Shown here piece after piece: positions 38,301-45,534 of a stretch of DNA of 64,000 bases. Below the pieces are notes generated by a model. It did not search any database. It saw only the letters and a program-made list of their open reading frames with translations, and was not told the origin of the DNA. This stretch comes from Achatina immaculata (lineage: Eukaryota; Mollusca; Gastropoda; Stylommatophora; Achatinidae): positions 1,122,501 through 1,186,500 of the forward strand of contig CM019716.1 in the NCBI GenBank assembly GCA_009760885.1, given 5' to 3'. Made by a program: the position numbers and the translations under genes. How positions within the stretch are numbered: position 1 is the stretch's first letter; each line of letters starts with the position of its first letter.

Positions 38301-41289
38301 TTCTTCTCATAATGATTCTCAGAAGTAGCTTTGTTATGTGACATGAGAGGCTGATCGTCCGGTGGTCATCACATTCCTTTACACCTGGTTTCTTTGGTAG
38401 TGCTATAAACGTGGATTTAATCAGGTCACTGGGCATATAACCACTGTTGTAAATGTCATTCAGTAACTTGGTTATTATTTTTATTCCTGTCTCCTCTAGT
38501 GCCTCTATTTCTTCTATTGTTATATTATCAGGCCCAGTCGCTTTTCCTTTCTTCATGTGTTTGATGGCATCTATGATTTCATCTTCAAGTATTGGTGGTC
38601 CATCACAGTTTTCAGTATCTGGTGTTAATTCTGGTCCTTCTCCTCCATATAGCTCACTGATGTACTCTGTCCACAGTGTCTTCTTACCTTACATGCTTAC
38701 CTTATTTAAATTTGGTTACAATCCCTTGAAAAATGTCTCCTTCGGAACATACAAAGTGATCCCAACAACTCTTCTATGCCCGAAAAGCATTGCAAAGGCC
38801 CTATTTTTCTGAAGGCCAATCAGTACTGCCTGTGATTCCTTTTGGATTTCATCTACAGTGTTGAGGTGGTGCCCCCTCAGTTCCAGTTTCATTTTGGGGA
38901 ACAAGACAAAAAGTTACATCAATCCAAATTTCATTGCCTTTGAAGTCCTTGAGATGATAGTAATTAACCATCTCACAAAACTCAAGACACCACTACTTCT
39001 GATCATGTGTCAAGAACCAAGGAACAAACTCCACAACACCATGCATGTTCAAGTTTTCCATGAGGTTCTCCTGGCAGAATCCATAACTAATTCCAGTTAT
39101 GTGAAAGAGCAGATGGGTTGTCTGGCAATGGTCCTCATGGATGAGTTCTCATATTATTTCCACATTACCTGCCATTTTTGCTGGTGATTAATTACCCAAT
39201 GTTCAGCTACAGAATGTTCACTAATAGCTAGAAGAAGGATTTTGAGGATCTCTTTAGTAGATTTGCTGAGCTTCACACAAAAATTGATGCAGGCACATTG
39301 CTCGAATTTGTCTGCCATCACAATGATTGCAAAACAGTCCTAACACAAGGTCACAGATAGTACACATCCTTGTCGCACTCCTTGTTTTATAGGTTGATAT
39401 TTTCCAGTTCTATTTTCAATATACAGATTGAACACATGTAGACAGTACAACACCAAGTGGCAGACTGACTCAGTAGACTTGACCTTCAGTGTCCCGTGCA
39501 TATTTATCATACAGTACAGTCATGGAAAGTACAGTCCAGGAACTAACTCCAGTGTCAAGGCAGTTTATTTGACTGTTGATATAAAATGTAATTTGAAAAG
39601 TCTAGATAAAAGAAATAGTCTTGCCTTTCATCCAACTCAGTATGGATCCATCCATGGGGTAGGTGTGATAGAGATTATCATTACTGTAATACTTCCCATT
39701 ATGTACCATTTGAACTGTGAATACTTTGTGAATAGCTTCGAATAAAGATATCATATATGATGAGGAGTAGGCTGTACTGGTTTTCCTTACTTTCTGAAGC
39801 ATGTCTAAGATGCAGATTACCTTGCATTCTCCCCCATCATGGAAAGCACTTCAGTGGGTAACTGGAGGTGTCACAACACCTATTTACCAGCTTTACCCAT
39901 GTGAAGGTACAATAGTATCCTGTCTTGTTTTGGCTCGCTGGTCCTAACATGACATAATTGTTTCAGTTCTGCTGATTGCCTTAGATGGCATTTTCAAATC
40001 ATAGAATATTTAAATCACAGGTATGGATGAACTAATCCAAAGTATCAGCTCTTCAGGTCTCAGAAGTCGATTTCTTCATTGATAAATCAAGTGTCAGCCA
40101 TGGTTTGTCTAGTAACATGTCACAATAAATGGTGGTACCAAAGCTTTCAAACCTGCCATCTTAGTGGCTGGGGAGAATTCTCAGATTAAAGGAAAAGGCT
40201 CCTCTAATACCAGAAGTTTGTGCAGGAAAACATAAGATTAGGGTGTTATAACCTGACAGAAAAATCCAAAGGCAGTAGATGATGAGCTGTCCTATCTGTC
40301 ATCTGTTATTCACTGCAACTCCGCTAGGTTTCCAGACATACAGGCCTCATCTTTCCCTTGGAGCTGATTGTCAGCGTTGAGTTCAGCGTAAACATTTTCT
40401 CCTCACCTGCTATTCACATGAAGCAGAAATTCCGTAAAATACAAATGCAAAGAGACAACTTCCTTACAACATAAGCAAGGTCACTGTTGCTGTGTTCAGT
40501 TACATCATACAAATGTTGCTAGAATCAGCTGTGATTGATTGATTGATTGATCTTTATTTCAAAAGGGTTAAGAATTGGGCACGCAGGGCCATCTGACATT
40601 CTGCCCTTTATCACTTTATTCCAGACATTCTACAAATATGCTGCTCATAGAACAAACATAATTGATAATAAAGTGACTAAATACACATATAAATGACTAT
40701 CTACCAAACAAAAATTTCATTACTATTCAGAATAATGAGTTTGGTGTCCGTAAGAGGAGTCTAAAATAACTGTGAGATGAAGTGTTCAACGGTTTTCATG
40801 AACAGTTACCATCCTGCTTTGAAACTATTATAAGATGAAAAGAGTTACTACGGACCCATCTAATGACTCAGAATCTACTGATTTTATAAGTTTGTAATTG
40901 TTTAATTTCCTTTGGTTGTTTTTCTCCTCTAGGAGCAGTTGCTGTTCTGTGATGACTGTGACAGAGGTTACCATATGTACTGCTTGAATCCACCCCTAAG
41001 TGAGCCCCCAGAAGGTCAGTGTCTGATTCTTATAGCAAAGAAACCAACATTGATAAATGAACTCATGGGTCTAGCTGTTGACTCTGTTTAGACTTGTTCA
41101 CTCTAGCTACATTTATTAGTGCTTTTTAATCATTTGGAAATGCTTTTTTATGAATGTTTAATATGTTTACTTTGTATGTTTTTATGAATATGGTAAGTAT
41201 CTTTTTTTGTCTTATTTTCAGGAAGCTGGAGTTGCCATCTGTGTATTGAGGAGTTTCATGGCGGCAAAAAACCGGCAGGCATGAACTGA
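11739..41289 (+). CDS. DPF2: Zinc finger protein ubi-d4 / requiem (d4 family), complete, 11 exons
   Basis: Eleven exons join without a phase conflict to 398 codons plus TGA: 11739-11767, 15178-15341, 17415-17534, 18101-18297, 18679-18769, 23877-23999, 31082-31144, 33920-34066, 36189-36301, 40933-41014, 41222-41289. Domain order is that of vertebrate DPF1-3. An N-terminal Requiem domain contains [13 protein letters not shown] and [14 protein letters not shown]. An acidic, Lys-rich middle follows. One C2H2 finger uses C199, C202, H215 and H220. Two PHD fingers use C283, C286, C305, C308, H313, C316, C334, C337 and then C340, C343, C355, C358, H363, C366, C381, C384. Length matches the roughly 390 residues of the family. 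Known family role: a nuclear subunit of BAF (SWI/SNF) remodelling complexes whose double PHD finger reads acylated histone H3. Every zinc ligand is present, so it should be functional. Most of the 29.5-kb span is repeat-filled intron. Confidence 0.96.
12156..12851. mobile_element. piggyBac-like MITE flanked by TTAA
   Basis: TTAA at 12156-12159 and 12848-12851 flank inverted ends: CTCTTCCCGTGCC on the left and, read inward from the right, CTCTTTTCCTGCC. The 688-bp inside has no transposase frame. Exact TTAA on both sides plus related ends fits a non-autonomous piggyBac-type element; the ends are imperfect, so the class is tentative. Confidence 0.5.
12932..13745 (+). pseudogene. mariner transposase pseudogene
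   Basis: Begins near [13 protein letters not shown] with a helix-turn-helix region ([15 protein letters not shown]). The catalytic-domain hallmarks are [20 protein letters not shown] (first Asp) and, after a frameshift, HQDNAPVHK (second Asp). In-frame stops follow FRHGR and KVSAP, and the reading frame shifts near 13555. The segment with the third catalytic Asp is missing after 13745. It is a dead Tc1/mariner-superfamily copy in DPF2 intron 1. Terminal repeats were not identified. Confidence 0.85.
13950..14118 (+). repeat. R-T repeat copy
   Basis: Contains GAAACGTTGCAACTGTGT, AATAATAAAGCTATTCCTAC, and TTTGGTATCACAGCTTTACT. The same order occurs at 45535-45665, and partial copies at 11378 and 57160. 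Class unknown. Confidence 0.65.
14148..14393 (-). mobile_element. tRNA-derived SINE, minus orientation
   Basis: Read on the minus strand, the right end starts with a tRNA-like head: A box TTAGCTGAGTGGTTAGGCGC and B box GGGTCAAGTCC, followed by a body shared with 43155-43442 and 48688-48862. The 3' end (left) is less clear here. In DPF2 intron 1. Confidence 0.75.
14394..15177. other. DPF2 intron 1, 3' part
   Basis: Non-coding. Short frames at 14629-15217 on both strands show no family resemblance. No repeat recognised. Confidence 0.4.
15178..15341 (+). CDS. DPF2: DPF2 exon 2
   Basis: Acceptor CTTTCTTGGCAG, donor GTAAGT. Encodes the core of the Requiem N-terminal domain, including [20 protein letters not shown] followed by QTGVAQR, the most diagnostic part of the d4 family. 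Confidence 0.95.
15385..15608 (+). mobile_element. LINE L-B 3' fragment
   Basis: Matches the 3' end of L-B (AATATTTTGGACACATTAAA to GGGACATGCAAATAACTGAC), plus orientation, starting about 45 bp after DPF2 exon 2. Only the terminal 225 bp remain. Confidence 0.8.
15609..15735 (+). mobile_element. LINE L-A 3' fragment
   Basis: TTAAGAGAGGCCAAATTAGT through GGCGAACTACCATGC matches the 3' terminus of L-A at 5218-5340 and 11250-11345. It abuts the L-B fragment directly, forming a B-A composite. Confidence 0.75.
15736..17414. other. DPF2 intron 2
   Basis: Mostly unassigned AT-rich intron. Bases about 16330-16600 resemble 45895-46110 (CACTTTTACAGTAAAGATAG, ATAATGTATAAATGAAGAAC, AATATTTTGG): a dispersed family I label R-M. 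A pure (AT)n run lies at about 17350-17377, just upstream of exon 3. Confidence 0.45.
17415..17534 (+). CDS. DPF2: DPF2 exon 3
   Basis: Acceptor ATTCTTACAG, donor GTAAAC. Encodes [20 protein letters not shown], the conserved end of the Requiem domain, then an [15 protein letters not shown] segment. Confidence 0.95.
17535..18100. other. DPF2 intron 3
   Basis: AT-rich intron, with several T and A runs and a degenerate tandem of TTTTATGTATAATACTGT near 17610-17700. No gene or element recognised. Confidence 0.5.
18101..18297 (+). CDS. DPF2: DPF2 exon 4
   Basis: Acceptor GCATTTTTCAG, donor GTAGAA. Enters in phase 1 and leaves in phase 0. Encodes a strongly acidic linker ([31 protein letters not shown]) ending in a basic KGRKRKK, a likely nuclear signal. 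Confidence 0.93.
18479..18678 (+). repeat. Tandem repeat containing duplicated splice-acceptor sequence
   Basis: About seven units of 25-35 bp built on GACCATTTTATTGACTAGAC followed by AAAAGAG. The last unit, CATTTTATTGACTAG, is the 3' splice site of exon 5 itself, so near-identical acceptor copies lie upstream at about 18479, 18516, 18542, 18570, 18600 and 18630. Confidence 0.85.
18679..18769 (+). CDS. DPF2: DPF2 exon 5
   Basis: Acceptor TTTTATTGACTAG, donor GTAAAC. Encodes a Lys-rich linker ([12 protein letters not shown]) and the start of the C2H2 finger (KPYACE, with C199). Confidence 0.9.
18770..20069. other. DPF2 intron 5, first part
   Basis: No gene recognised. Bases 19725-19870 share a diverged repeat with 4895-5115. 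A T-run lies at 19257-19274. Confidence 0.45.
20759..21595 (-). mobile_element. R-Z interspersed element inserted in L-C, with GAA tail and internal minisatellite
   Basis: Flanked by AAGAATACC (20750-20758) and AAGATTACC (21596-21604), a 9-bp target-site duplication with one mismatch. The left end is TTC-rich (20765-20838), so read on the minus strand the element ends in a GAA-type tail. The body (20850-21090) matches copies at 45220, 47700 and 48395. No protein; a SINE-like nature is inferred. Confidence 0.65.
21081..21545. repeat. 33-bp minisatellite, about 14 copies
   Basis: Unit GTCAGCTATGTTTGCCAGCC then CTGATGCTGCCAT. Most units are 33 bp; a 32-bp variant with TAGCTGTGTTTGCC recurs every few units, giving a higher-order pattern. 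It reads as an [11 protein letters not shown] repeat on the minus strand, which is a by-product and not a gene. Confidence 0.9.
21906..23040. other. DPF2 intron 5, middle
   Basis: A GATGAT run at 21907-21930 and AT-rich sequence with T-runs. No coding or transposon similarity seen. Confidence 0.5.
23041..23535. repeat. Diverged tandem repeat of about 36 bp
   Basis: Repeated phrases TATCCACATCACACTGA and GTGCTTATATCC, with variable spacing, about a dozen copies. The remaining 340 bp to exon 6 hold nothing recognised. Confidence 0.75.
23877..23999 (+). CDS. DPF2: DPF2 exon 6
   Basis: Acceptor TATTGTTTGCAG. Completes the C2H2 finger ([20 protein letters not shown], with C202, H215 and H220), then a Pro/Ser-rich linker. 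The donor GTCCGG is weak for a constitutive exon, but phase demands it. Confidence 0.9.
24000..24732. other. DPF2 intron 6, 5' part
   Basis: T-rich and C-rich low-complexity sequence (T-runs at 24318-24333 and 24570-24581, C/CA run at 24506-24535). No gene. Confidence 0.5.
24733..25662. mobile_element. hAT-like MITE split by a LINE L-B insertion
   Basis: Ends CAGTGATTCTCAAA (24733) and TTTGGGAATCACTG (25662) are inverted repeats with 13 of 14 matches, of the type seen in hAT elements. Without the L-B insertion it would be about 165 bp. Flanking 8-bp sequences do not match. Confidence 0.6.
24777..25532 (-). mobile_element. LINE L-B, 5'-truncated, with target-site duplication
   Basis: Minus-strand L-B tail ([20 protein letters not shown] and following). 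CTCCCTCACCA occurs at 24766-24776 and 25533-25543, an 11-bp duplication. The ATGA-type 3' tail abuts the left copy. Frames are broken. Confidence 0.85.
25663..26599. other. DPF2 intron 6, middle
   Basis: The minus-strand frame 25885-26193 contains [20 protein letters not shown], faintly like a LINE tail, but nothing else supports it. Otherwise unassigned. Confidence 0.35.
26600..27005. repeat. Diverged tandem repeat of about 40-45 bp
   Basis: Phrases TAGTTCAGCTATATACAGTT, TCATGTTTTAAAAAA recur about eight times with substitutions and length changes. Confidence 0.65.
27006..28269. other. DPF2 intron 6, unassigned
   Basis: AT-rich sequence; no coding exon, transposon protein or clear tandem array seen. 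Confidence 0.5.
28270..28690. repeat. Diverged tandem repeat of about 36 bp, roughly 12 copies
   Basis: Unit TGAGCTAAAACTCCCTAAAT then ATCTTCATGTTAC. Plus-strand frames read [11 protein letters not shown] repeats, an artefact of the array. Confidence 0.8.
28691..29788. other. DPF2 intron 6, unassigned
   Basis: AT-rich, no recognisable gene or element. Confidence 0.5.
29789..30532 (+). mobile_element. Internally deleted mariner with long inverted repeats
   Basis: 744 bp flanked by TA on both sides. Inverted repeats run about 80 bp: GAGGGTCATACC on the left against GAGGATCATACC read inward from the right, continuing through TTATAGATAGAGAAAATATA. The frame 29985-30452 starts with a mariner DNA-binding region ([37 protein letters not shown]). 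It then jumps to the usual mariner C-terminus ([20 protein letters not shown]), so the whole catalytic core is gone. Confidence 0.88.
30533..31081. other. DPF2 intron 6, last part
   Basis: T-rich sequence leading to the exon 7 acceptor; T-runs at about 31004-31017 and 31036-31046. Nothing else recognised. Confidence 0.5.
31082..31144 (+). CDS. DPF2: DPF2 exon 7
   Basis: Acceptor TGGCCTTCAG, donor GTAAAG. Encodes the basic linker [20 protein letters not shown] plus KG between the C2H2 and PHD fingers. A second GT six bases on (31151) keeps frame and would add two residues. Confidence 0.85.
31416..32757 (+). mobile_element. Full-length but dead Tc1/mariner-superfamily element
   Basis: 1342 bp flanked by TA. 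Ends are inverted repeats: left CAGGGTGTTTTTAAAGTCTC, and right read inward CTGGGTGTTTTTAAAGTCTC, continuing through ACTACACTTTCTATG. Transposase remains on the plus strand in order: HTH region ([20 protein letters not shown]), [18 protein letters not shown], first Asp in [14 protein letters not shown], second in [11 protein letters not shown], third in [11 protein letters not shown], and the tail [18 protein letters not shown]. At least three stops and two frameshifts. In DPF2 intron 7. Confidence 0.9.
32758..33919. other. DPF2 intron 7, 3' part
   Basis: Bases about 33430-33510 (CACCATGTGATGCGGTCTTT, CACCAGTTCTTCCCAGACAT) resemble 61690-61745, suggesting a diverged dispersed repeat read on the minus strand as [13 protein letters not shown] text. 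Otherwise unassigned. Confidence 0.4.
33920..34066 (+). CDS. DPF2: DPF2 exon 8
   Basis: Acceptor CTTCAAACAG, donor GTAAAT. Encodes the Ala-rich lead-in and first half of PHD finger 1: [10 protein letters not shown] (C283, C286) and [12 protein letters not shown] (C305, C308). Confidence 0.96.
34235..35327 (+). mobile_element. LINE L-B, longest copy in the window
   Basis: Plus strand, from [20 protein letters not shown] through [20 protein letters not shown], the [10 protein letters not shown] box and [20 protein letters not shown] to the tail [12 protein letters not shown]. An in-frame stop (TGA) precedes FDIKQG, another stop follows QISWT, and one lies in the tail. The end carries GAATGAATGATGATG. 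5'-truncated within RT. Confidence 0.88.
35328..36188. other. DPF2 intron 8, 3' part
   Basis: T-rich intron, several T-runs of 9-18. No gene recognised. Confidence 0.5.
36189..36301 (+). CDS. DPF2: DPF2 exon 9
   Basis: Acceptor TTGTTTTGCAG, donor GTGAGT. Encodes GHPSCLQF (H313, C316), [11 protein letters not shown] (C334, C337, C340) and CGTSDND (C343): the junction of the two PHD fingers. Confidence 0.96.
36415..38690 (-). mobile_element. LINE L-C, longest copy, interrupted by L-D
   Basis: Read right to left: [27 protein letters not shown]-type block ([20 protein letters not shown]), [20 protein letters not shown], the [20 protein letters not shown] box, then after the L-D insertion [20 protein letters not shown] and the tail [17 protein letters not shown] to [20 protein letters not shown]. 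Stops are few, so this is the youngest-looking L-C copy, but it has a short duplication at 37867-37918 and lacks four codons in the QGVRQGC motif. Lies in DPF2 intron 9. Confidence 0.88.
37076..37717 (+). mobile_element. LINE L-D 3' end inserted into L-C, with target-site duplication
   Basis: Plus-strand tail of another [64 protein letters not shown], ending in a GA microsatellite. AGATATAACCAT occurs at 37064-37075 and 37718-37729, a 12-bp duplication (the AG may merge with the GA tail). One stop after TIWK. Confidence 0.9.
38695..39335 (-). pseudogene. mariner transposase pseudogene (second family)
   Basis: Minus strand, starting near 39324 with [20 protein letters not shown], then ISEHSV, then frame-shifted remains of the DNA-binding domain, and ending with the C-terminal region [20 protein letters not shown] followed by SQAVLIGLQ. 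The central catalytic domain is largely deleted and frames are broken. Typical of old mariner copies related to the GVQW3/FLJ37770-type transposase. It abuts L-C. Confidence 0.75.
39345..39425 (-). mobile_element. Small LINE L-C fragment
   Basis: Contains the same GATAGTACACATCCTTG and CCTTGTTTTATAGGTTGATA text as 37970-38030, but with 12 extra bases (TCGCACTCCTTG) that restore the usual GVRQGC RT motif. Confidence 0.75.
39426..40932. other. DPF2 intron 9, 3' part
   Basis: Unassigned. Contains a TGAT microsatellite at 40528-40547 and, at 40198-40235, a 38-bp sequence repeated exactly at 41721-41758. Confidence 0.45.
40198..40235 (+). repeat. 38-bp exact direct duplicate (copy 1)
   Basis: Identical to 41721-41758, beginning GCTCCTCTAATACCAGAAGT. 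Flanking sequence on both sides differs. Confidence 0.85.
40933..41014 (+). CDS. DPF2: DPF2 exon 10
   Basis: Acceptor TTTCTCCTCTAG, donor GTCAGT. Encodes [20 protein letters not shown] and PLSEPPE: PHD finger 2 ligands C355, C358, H363, C366. Confidence 0.96.
41222..41289 (+). CDS. DPF2: DPF2 exon 11 (terminal)
   Basis: Acceptor TTATTTTCAG. Encodes [20 protein letters not shown] plus M-N and TGA; C381 and C384 close PHD finger 2. Confidence 0.95.
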
Positions 41290-41458
41290 CTTGCTAGTTA
41301 GATGTTGTCCTGTTATCATTTCAGTGTTATGGTGCTGAAAATGTCATTAGCATTTGCAGGCAGAATTGTGTCATAATATTGTAAACTTTTATGTTTCTGG
41401 TTGACTTTTTTTTTTTTTAATGTGAAATTTTTCTTTTATAGCTATATTCCTGTATTGA

Positions 41459-41525
41459 AGGACAGGCATTTGTGGGAAACCTTTGTGGAAGTCCCCTGTG
41501 CCTTGGGCACCTAAGGTTCAGAGGG
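41459..41525 (+). mobile_element. LINE L-D 3' terminal fragment
   Basis: AGGACAGGCATTTGTGGGAA to CACCTAAGGTTCAGAG matches 37645-37710. Lies in the probable 3' UTR of DPF2. Confidence 0.75.
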
Positions 41526-41700
41526 ACTTTTGAAGCTTATGTCAGAACATGTCTTCTAAAACTAAATACAACAAACAGCTCCCTGACCTGAATTTGTGTA
41601 GTGTTGCACAGCAAGCATACAGATCCTGTTACTAAAACAAGGCACTGATTCCTCTCATTTCATGGCAGATTATAGCAGTGTTGACCTTGTTTTTCCCAGT

Positions 41701-41706
41701 AATAAA
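41701..41706 (+). terminator. DPF2: Candidate DPF2 polyadenylation signal (AATAAA)
   Basis: Canonical hexamer 412 bp after the stop codon, followed by a GT-rich stretch. Predicted from sequence only. Confidence 0.4.
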
Positions 41707-41720
41707 ATACACAGTTGTTT

Positions 41721-41758
41721 GCTCCTCTAATACCAGAAGTTTGTGCAGGAAAACATAA
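41721..41758 (+). repeat. 38-bp exact direct duplicate (copy 2)
   Basis: Identical to 40198-40235. Similarity stops at both ends. Confidence 0.85.
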
Positions 41759-41964
41759 TTGGAAACAGCTTCAGAACCCAAGAAATCCTGGCTAGAAAAG
41801 AAAGCCTAGAAATCCTTCAGAATAGATTAACAAGAGAAAGAAAAGAAAAATGACAAAAGTGTCTTAAGCTGGTTTCTGCCTAGTGGCACTGACTTTAAGT
41901 CTTCATGTTTTTGGGCAGCAGTTATGTAAACACTTTGATTATTTACATGACTTCATTTTGTGAT

Positions 41965-42140
41965 CTCAGTCAGTCAGTCATTTGCACGTCCCTTGTGGAA
42001 CTTTGCCTCCCTAACAGCTCTCCTGTAGGCCTCTCGGTTGTAAGCAAGATGCCCTGCTGTTGATGCATCCATTTGCAGATTATCAATGATGTCTTGCAGC
42101 CATCTTCGCCTTGGTCTTCCTCTCTTTCTTTTTCCTATTA
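41965..42140 (-). mobile_element. LINE L-B 3' fragment
   Basis: CATTTGCACGTCCCTTGTGG through GCCTTGGTCTTCCTCTCTTT, the reverse complement of the L-B 3' end at 15430-15600. Confidence 0.8.
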
Positions 42141-43154
42141 TTTTGTGATATAAGGATGCAGAACCGCTCCATTAAGGGTGGTAAGAGGCATTTACATTAG
42201 GCACATCTGAACAACCACGATCTTGTGGGCTTAATACAACAAATGCAGTGAGTGAACACAGTCTGTTAGGTGCATTCAATTATTTCTTGTATGTTGTCAT
42301 CATTCTTGGCTCAAGTGGTTGTTATAATTTTCAGCTTGTGAATACAGTTTTGTTACCTGAGTTAACTGTTTGCTTGTCTGTTGTCATCATTCTTAAACTC
42401 ATGTGGTTGTTATCGGTCTGTAAACTGTGGCAGTCATTATTCTCTTTATATGTGGGCAGTCATCATTCATTGGTATTGTTGTGAGATGCCATTTTTTTCT
42501 CACTTCATAATTTGTGGCTGTCTGTCCTAGAATATGAAGTGTGGTTTGTTGCCATTTTTTATGTGTAGTCCTGTATCATTACTACATTCCATGTCTTGTG
42601 CATTACATATCTCAATGGGGTAATCAGTTAGTATAAGTTTGCTTTATACAGTTGTTAAGGGCAACAGCTAGCATACATATCCTTGATGTTCTTTGCTGGG
42701 AAATAGGTAGGATAAATGTACTGTACGCTGTTTTTAGGGGAAACAGGTAGGATAATGTGTTTTACACTGTTAAGAGAAACAGCTAGCATGAATGTGCTTT
42801 ATCTTATTTTTAGGGGAACCGCTAACAAAAGTATTCTTTATAGTGTTGTTAGGGAAAACAGATAGGGCAAGCATTTTTTACACTTTGCCTCTTTTTTTCT
42901 CTTGCGAGAAGACGGCAATATTTGTTTGCATTTATTCCAAGTTGTATTTTATGTTTGTTGGTGTTCTTATTAAAACAGTGTTGGAGGAGGATCACTCGGT
43001 GTAGTCATCTAAGGTCTTATTAATTTGGTATATCAGGAAAAAAAAAAAAACCCTTCCGCCCTCTTTTTTTTTCTGAGTGAAACTGCAAGCCATTGTAGTG
43101 ATAAAGCTGTAATATGAAGAGAGATATAGGCACACAAGCTTATCATTCTTCAAA
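42141..43154. other. Intergenic, with a diverged tandem repeat at 42640-42875
   Basis: The array repeats GGGGAAACAGGTAGGATAA or AGAAACAGCTAGCATGAATG about five times at 45-50 bp spacing. A-rich runs at 43037-43049 and 43151-43166. No gene seen. Confidence 0.5.
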
Positions 43155-43442
43155 AAAAAAAAAAAAAAGGTAAAAGGTAAAATTCCAGTTTTCACGCCAT
43201 TAAGGCATATTGGGGAATATAATGTTAGGCCTGCATTTTCCATGACCTTTGGCACATGAAAGTGTGATGTGGTCATTATCACACCTGGCCACTTTACCTT
43301 CTCAGATTTCTCTGGTACCCATTTTTAGAGGACGGGTGAACTCTAGGCCTTTTTAGTATGTAACAGAAAAAAATAAACTGCTGAGACCGAACCCGGCACC
43401 ACCAGATTAGTAAACCGAGCGCCTAACCTTTCAGCTATCCAG
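43155..43442 (-). mobile_element. tRNA-derived SINE, most complete copy
   Basis: Minus orientation. Head at right: A box TAGCTGAAAGGTTAGGCGCT and B box GGGTTCGGTCTC; body with GGTACC and the CACACTTTCATGTGCC stretch; 3' end at left with a TTTACC-type repeat and an A/T-run. Copies at 14148 and 48688. Confidence 0.82.
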
Positions 43443-43564
43443 GCTAGGAAGCTTGATTTTTTAAAATATATATACTGCACAAAAAATGAGGATGGCACAT
43501 TCATACTGTCTAGAAAGTTGTATTGAAAGTATAGTTGCCATTTTCTGCTGTAGTTATAGAAAAC

Positions 43565-44010
43565 AGAAACGAGAAAAACCAGTCATATAAAACACAAGGA
43601 AATGAGAAGAACCAGTTGTATAAAACACAAAGAAATGAGAAGAACCAGTGATATAAAACATATCAAAACCAGGTAATTCTCTTGTGATTTTTCTTTCTCT
43701 CACGTCTCACTAAAGTGCTTTGATTTTTTTCTAGGTCATTCTACAAAACTGTGTTCTCTTACTTTACCGCACGAAAGCCTTTTTTTTTTTAAGTGTTCCA
43801 TCAGAATCTCGCGCTGTCTCCTCATGGAAAGTTAGGCACAGTGAATCTCCACTCTGCTCTTGTTTCTTGTGTTTGTAGAGCACTTGGCCAAACTGGTCCC
43901 TGTCCGTCTGTGTCGCTTTCATCCTCTTGGTCTTTTCCCTTCACAAGCAATTGAGAAGAACCAGCTATATAAAACACAAATAAATGAGAAGAACCAATTA
44001 TATAAAACAA
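43565..44010. repeat. Broken tandem array of about 34-bp units
   Basis: AAATGAGAAGAACCAG followed by TTATATAAAACACA occurs three times at 43565-43665 and twice at 43950-44010. About 280 bp of unrelated sequence lies between the two parts. Confidence 0.7.
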
Positions 44011-44399
44011 AAAGACAAAAGTCAGTATTCCAAAAGCACAGGCTCCTGCGTGTTCACCCATTATGGTATCACTTCAGTGTACTTCTGACGGACAAGACCC
44101 CGGAGATGGATTTTGTAAGATGGTGTAAAACTATTTCTCCCAACCCCCAGCCTCATGATTAGCTATTCTGTTTTTCTCCAGCCTCCCCCTCTTCCCCCCC
44201 CCCAAACATGGGAATCCCTCTGGGCCTCAGTGTGATGCAGTGATTTTCCCCCTCTCCCCCCCCCCCCCCACCAAATTGGATCTGCCCACAGATGTAATCA
44301 ACATTATCTATCTTGAAAAGATTATCCTCATTCAGACCAAAAAAAAATCCAAACATTTTATTGATATTAAATCTTATAAAGCATGATGATGGTTCTTGT

Positions 44400-44765
44400 T
44401 CTAGTCTGTCCATAATGTGCCTTGTAATACACGCAGTCTTATCGAGTCTGTCCATGGTGTACCTTGCATGTGCACAGTTTTGTGTCCATGATGTACAGTA
44501 TCTTGTAATACGCAGTATTGTCAAGTCTGTCCACGATGTACCTTGTAATGTGCAGTCTTGTCAAGTCTGTCCACGATGTACCTTGTAATACACAGTCTTG
44601 TCAAGTCTGTCCATGATGTACATTGTAATACGTGCAGTCTTGTCAAGTCTGTCCATGACGTACCTTGCATATGTGAAGTCTTGTCAAGTCTGTCCATGAT
44701 GTACCTTGCATATGCGCAGTCTTGTGTCCACGATGTACTTCATAATACTCGCAGCCTTGTCATAT
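44400..44765. repeat. Tandem array of about 40-bp units, roughly nine copies
   Basis: Unit CTTGTCAAGTCTGTCCATGA then TGTACCTTGTAATACGCAGT. Two C-runs (44199-44210, 44258-44271) lie upstream. Confidence 0.85.
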
Positions 44766-44821
44766 GTCGTCCAATTTCAGTGCCAGACACTTCATGGTGC
44801 TCTCTTATTATCTTGGACTTA

Positions 44822-44938
44822 CTGAATTATTATTATAAAAATAGTATTATTTTTGTTATTTCTGAATTATTGTTATAAAAATAGTATTATTTTTGTTATT
44901 TCTGAATTATTGTTATAAAAATAGTATTATTTTTGTCA
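44822..44938. repeat. Three nearly identical 42-bp tandem copies
   Basis: TGAATTATTGTTATAAAAAT then AGTATTATTTTTGTTATTTC, third copy incomplete. Confidence 0.9.
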
Positions 44939-45219
44939 TTGCCTTAGCATTCAAAGATGATTTTGCTTACAATTCTACAAGTATTGTTGAAGTCTCGATA
45001 AACTGTTAATCTAGCTTGGCATCGTGGGTATTGCGCCCAGAAGCATGCCAGTCACCTAGCTGTAGAAATGGGTACTCGAGACCATCTGGACTAGAGAATG
45101 AAAGGCAACCGGGTGTAATGCTGACTATATCATCATCATCCTGTAGTCTGTAGACAGGTTTTGGAAAATATGAGCTCTGACACTGTCTTTAGGCAGTTAT
45201 TCTTATGTCTCCTTTGAAT

Positions 45220-45500
45220 TGCGAGCTAGTTTCTTTCCAGCCAATGAGATGATGAGACACGGCATCATGCCAGTTTGGCACATGGCGGCTAATTTTTTTT
45301 TTTTTTTATCCGTGAGAGGAGCTAAAAAGCAGAGTGTGCAATATTTGTTTAGCAGACTCATCGCGATCCCGGCCCCGTTAGCCTAGCCAAGCCTGTTACG
45401 ACAGAAAAATGAGACAGGGTCTTGGTTGGCTGTGGTTTGCAACCCCTGACGATAATGTGTCAGCTAAGAGTCGATTAGTGCCAAATCTGACAGCGTCTTT
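45220..45500 (-). repeat. R-Z repeat copy
   Basis: Shares AGCTAAAAAGCAGAGT, GCGATCC..CCGTTAGCC, GACAGGGTCTTGGTTGGCTG and the final GACAGCGTCTTT with 20759-21595 and 47700-48060. Has about one minisatellite unit. A SINE-like segment (AGAAATGGGTACTCGAGACC) precedes it at 45017-45125. Confidence 0.65.
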
Positions 45501-45534
45501 GCTGCTGGCCTCTGAAGCATGATAAAAATGTATA

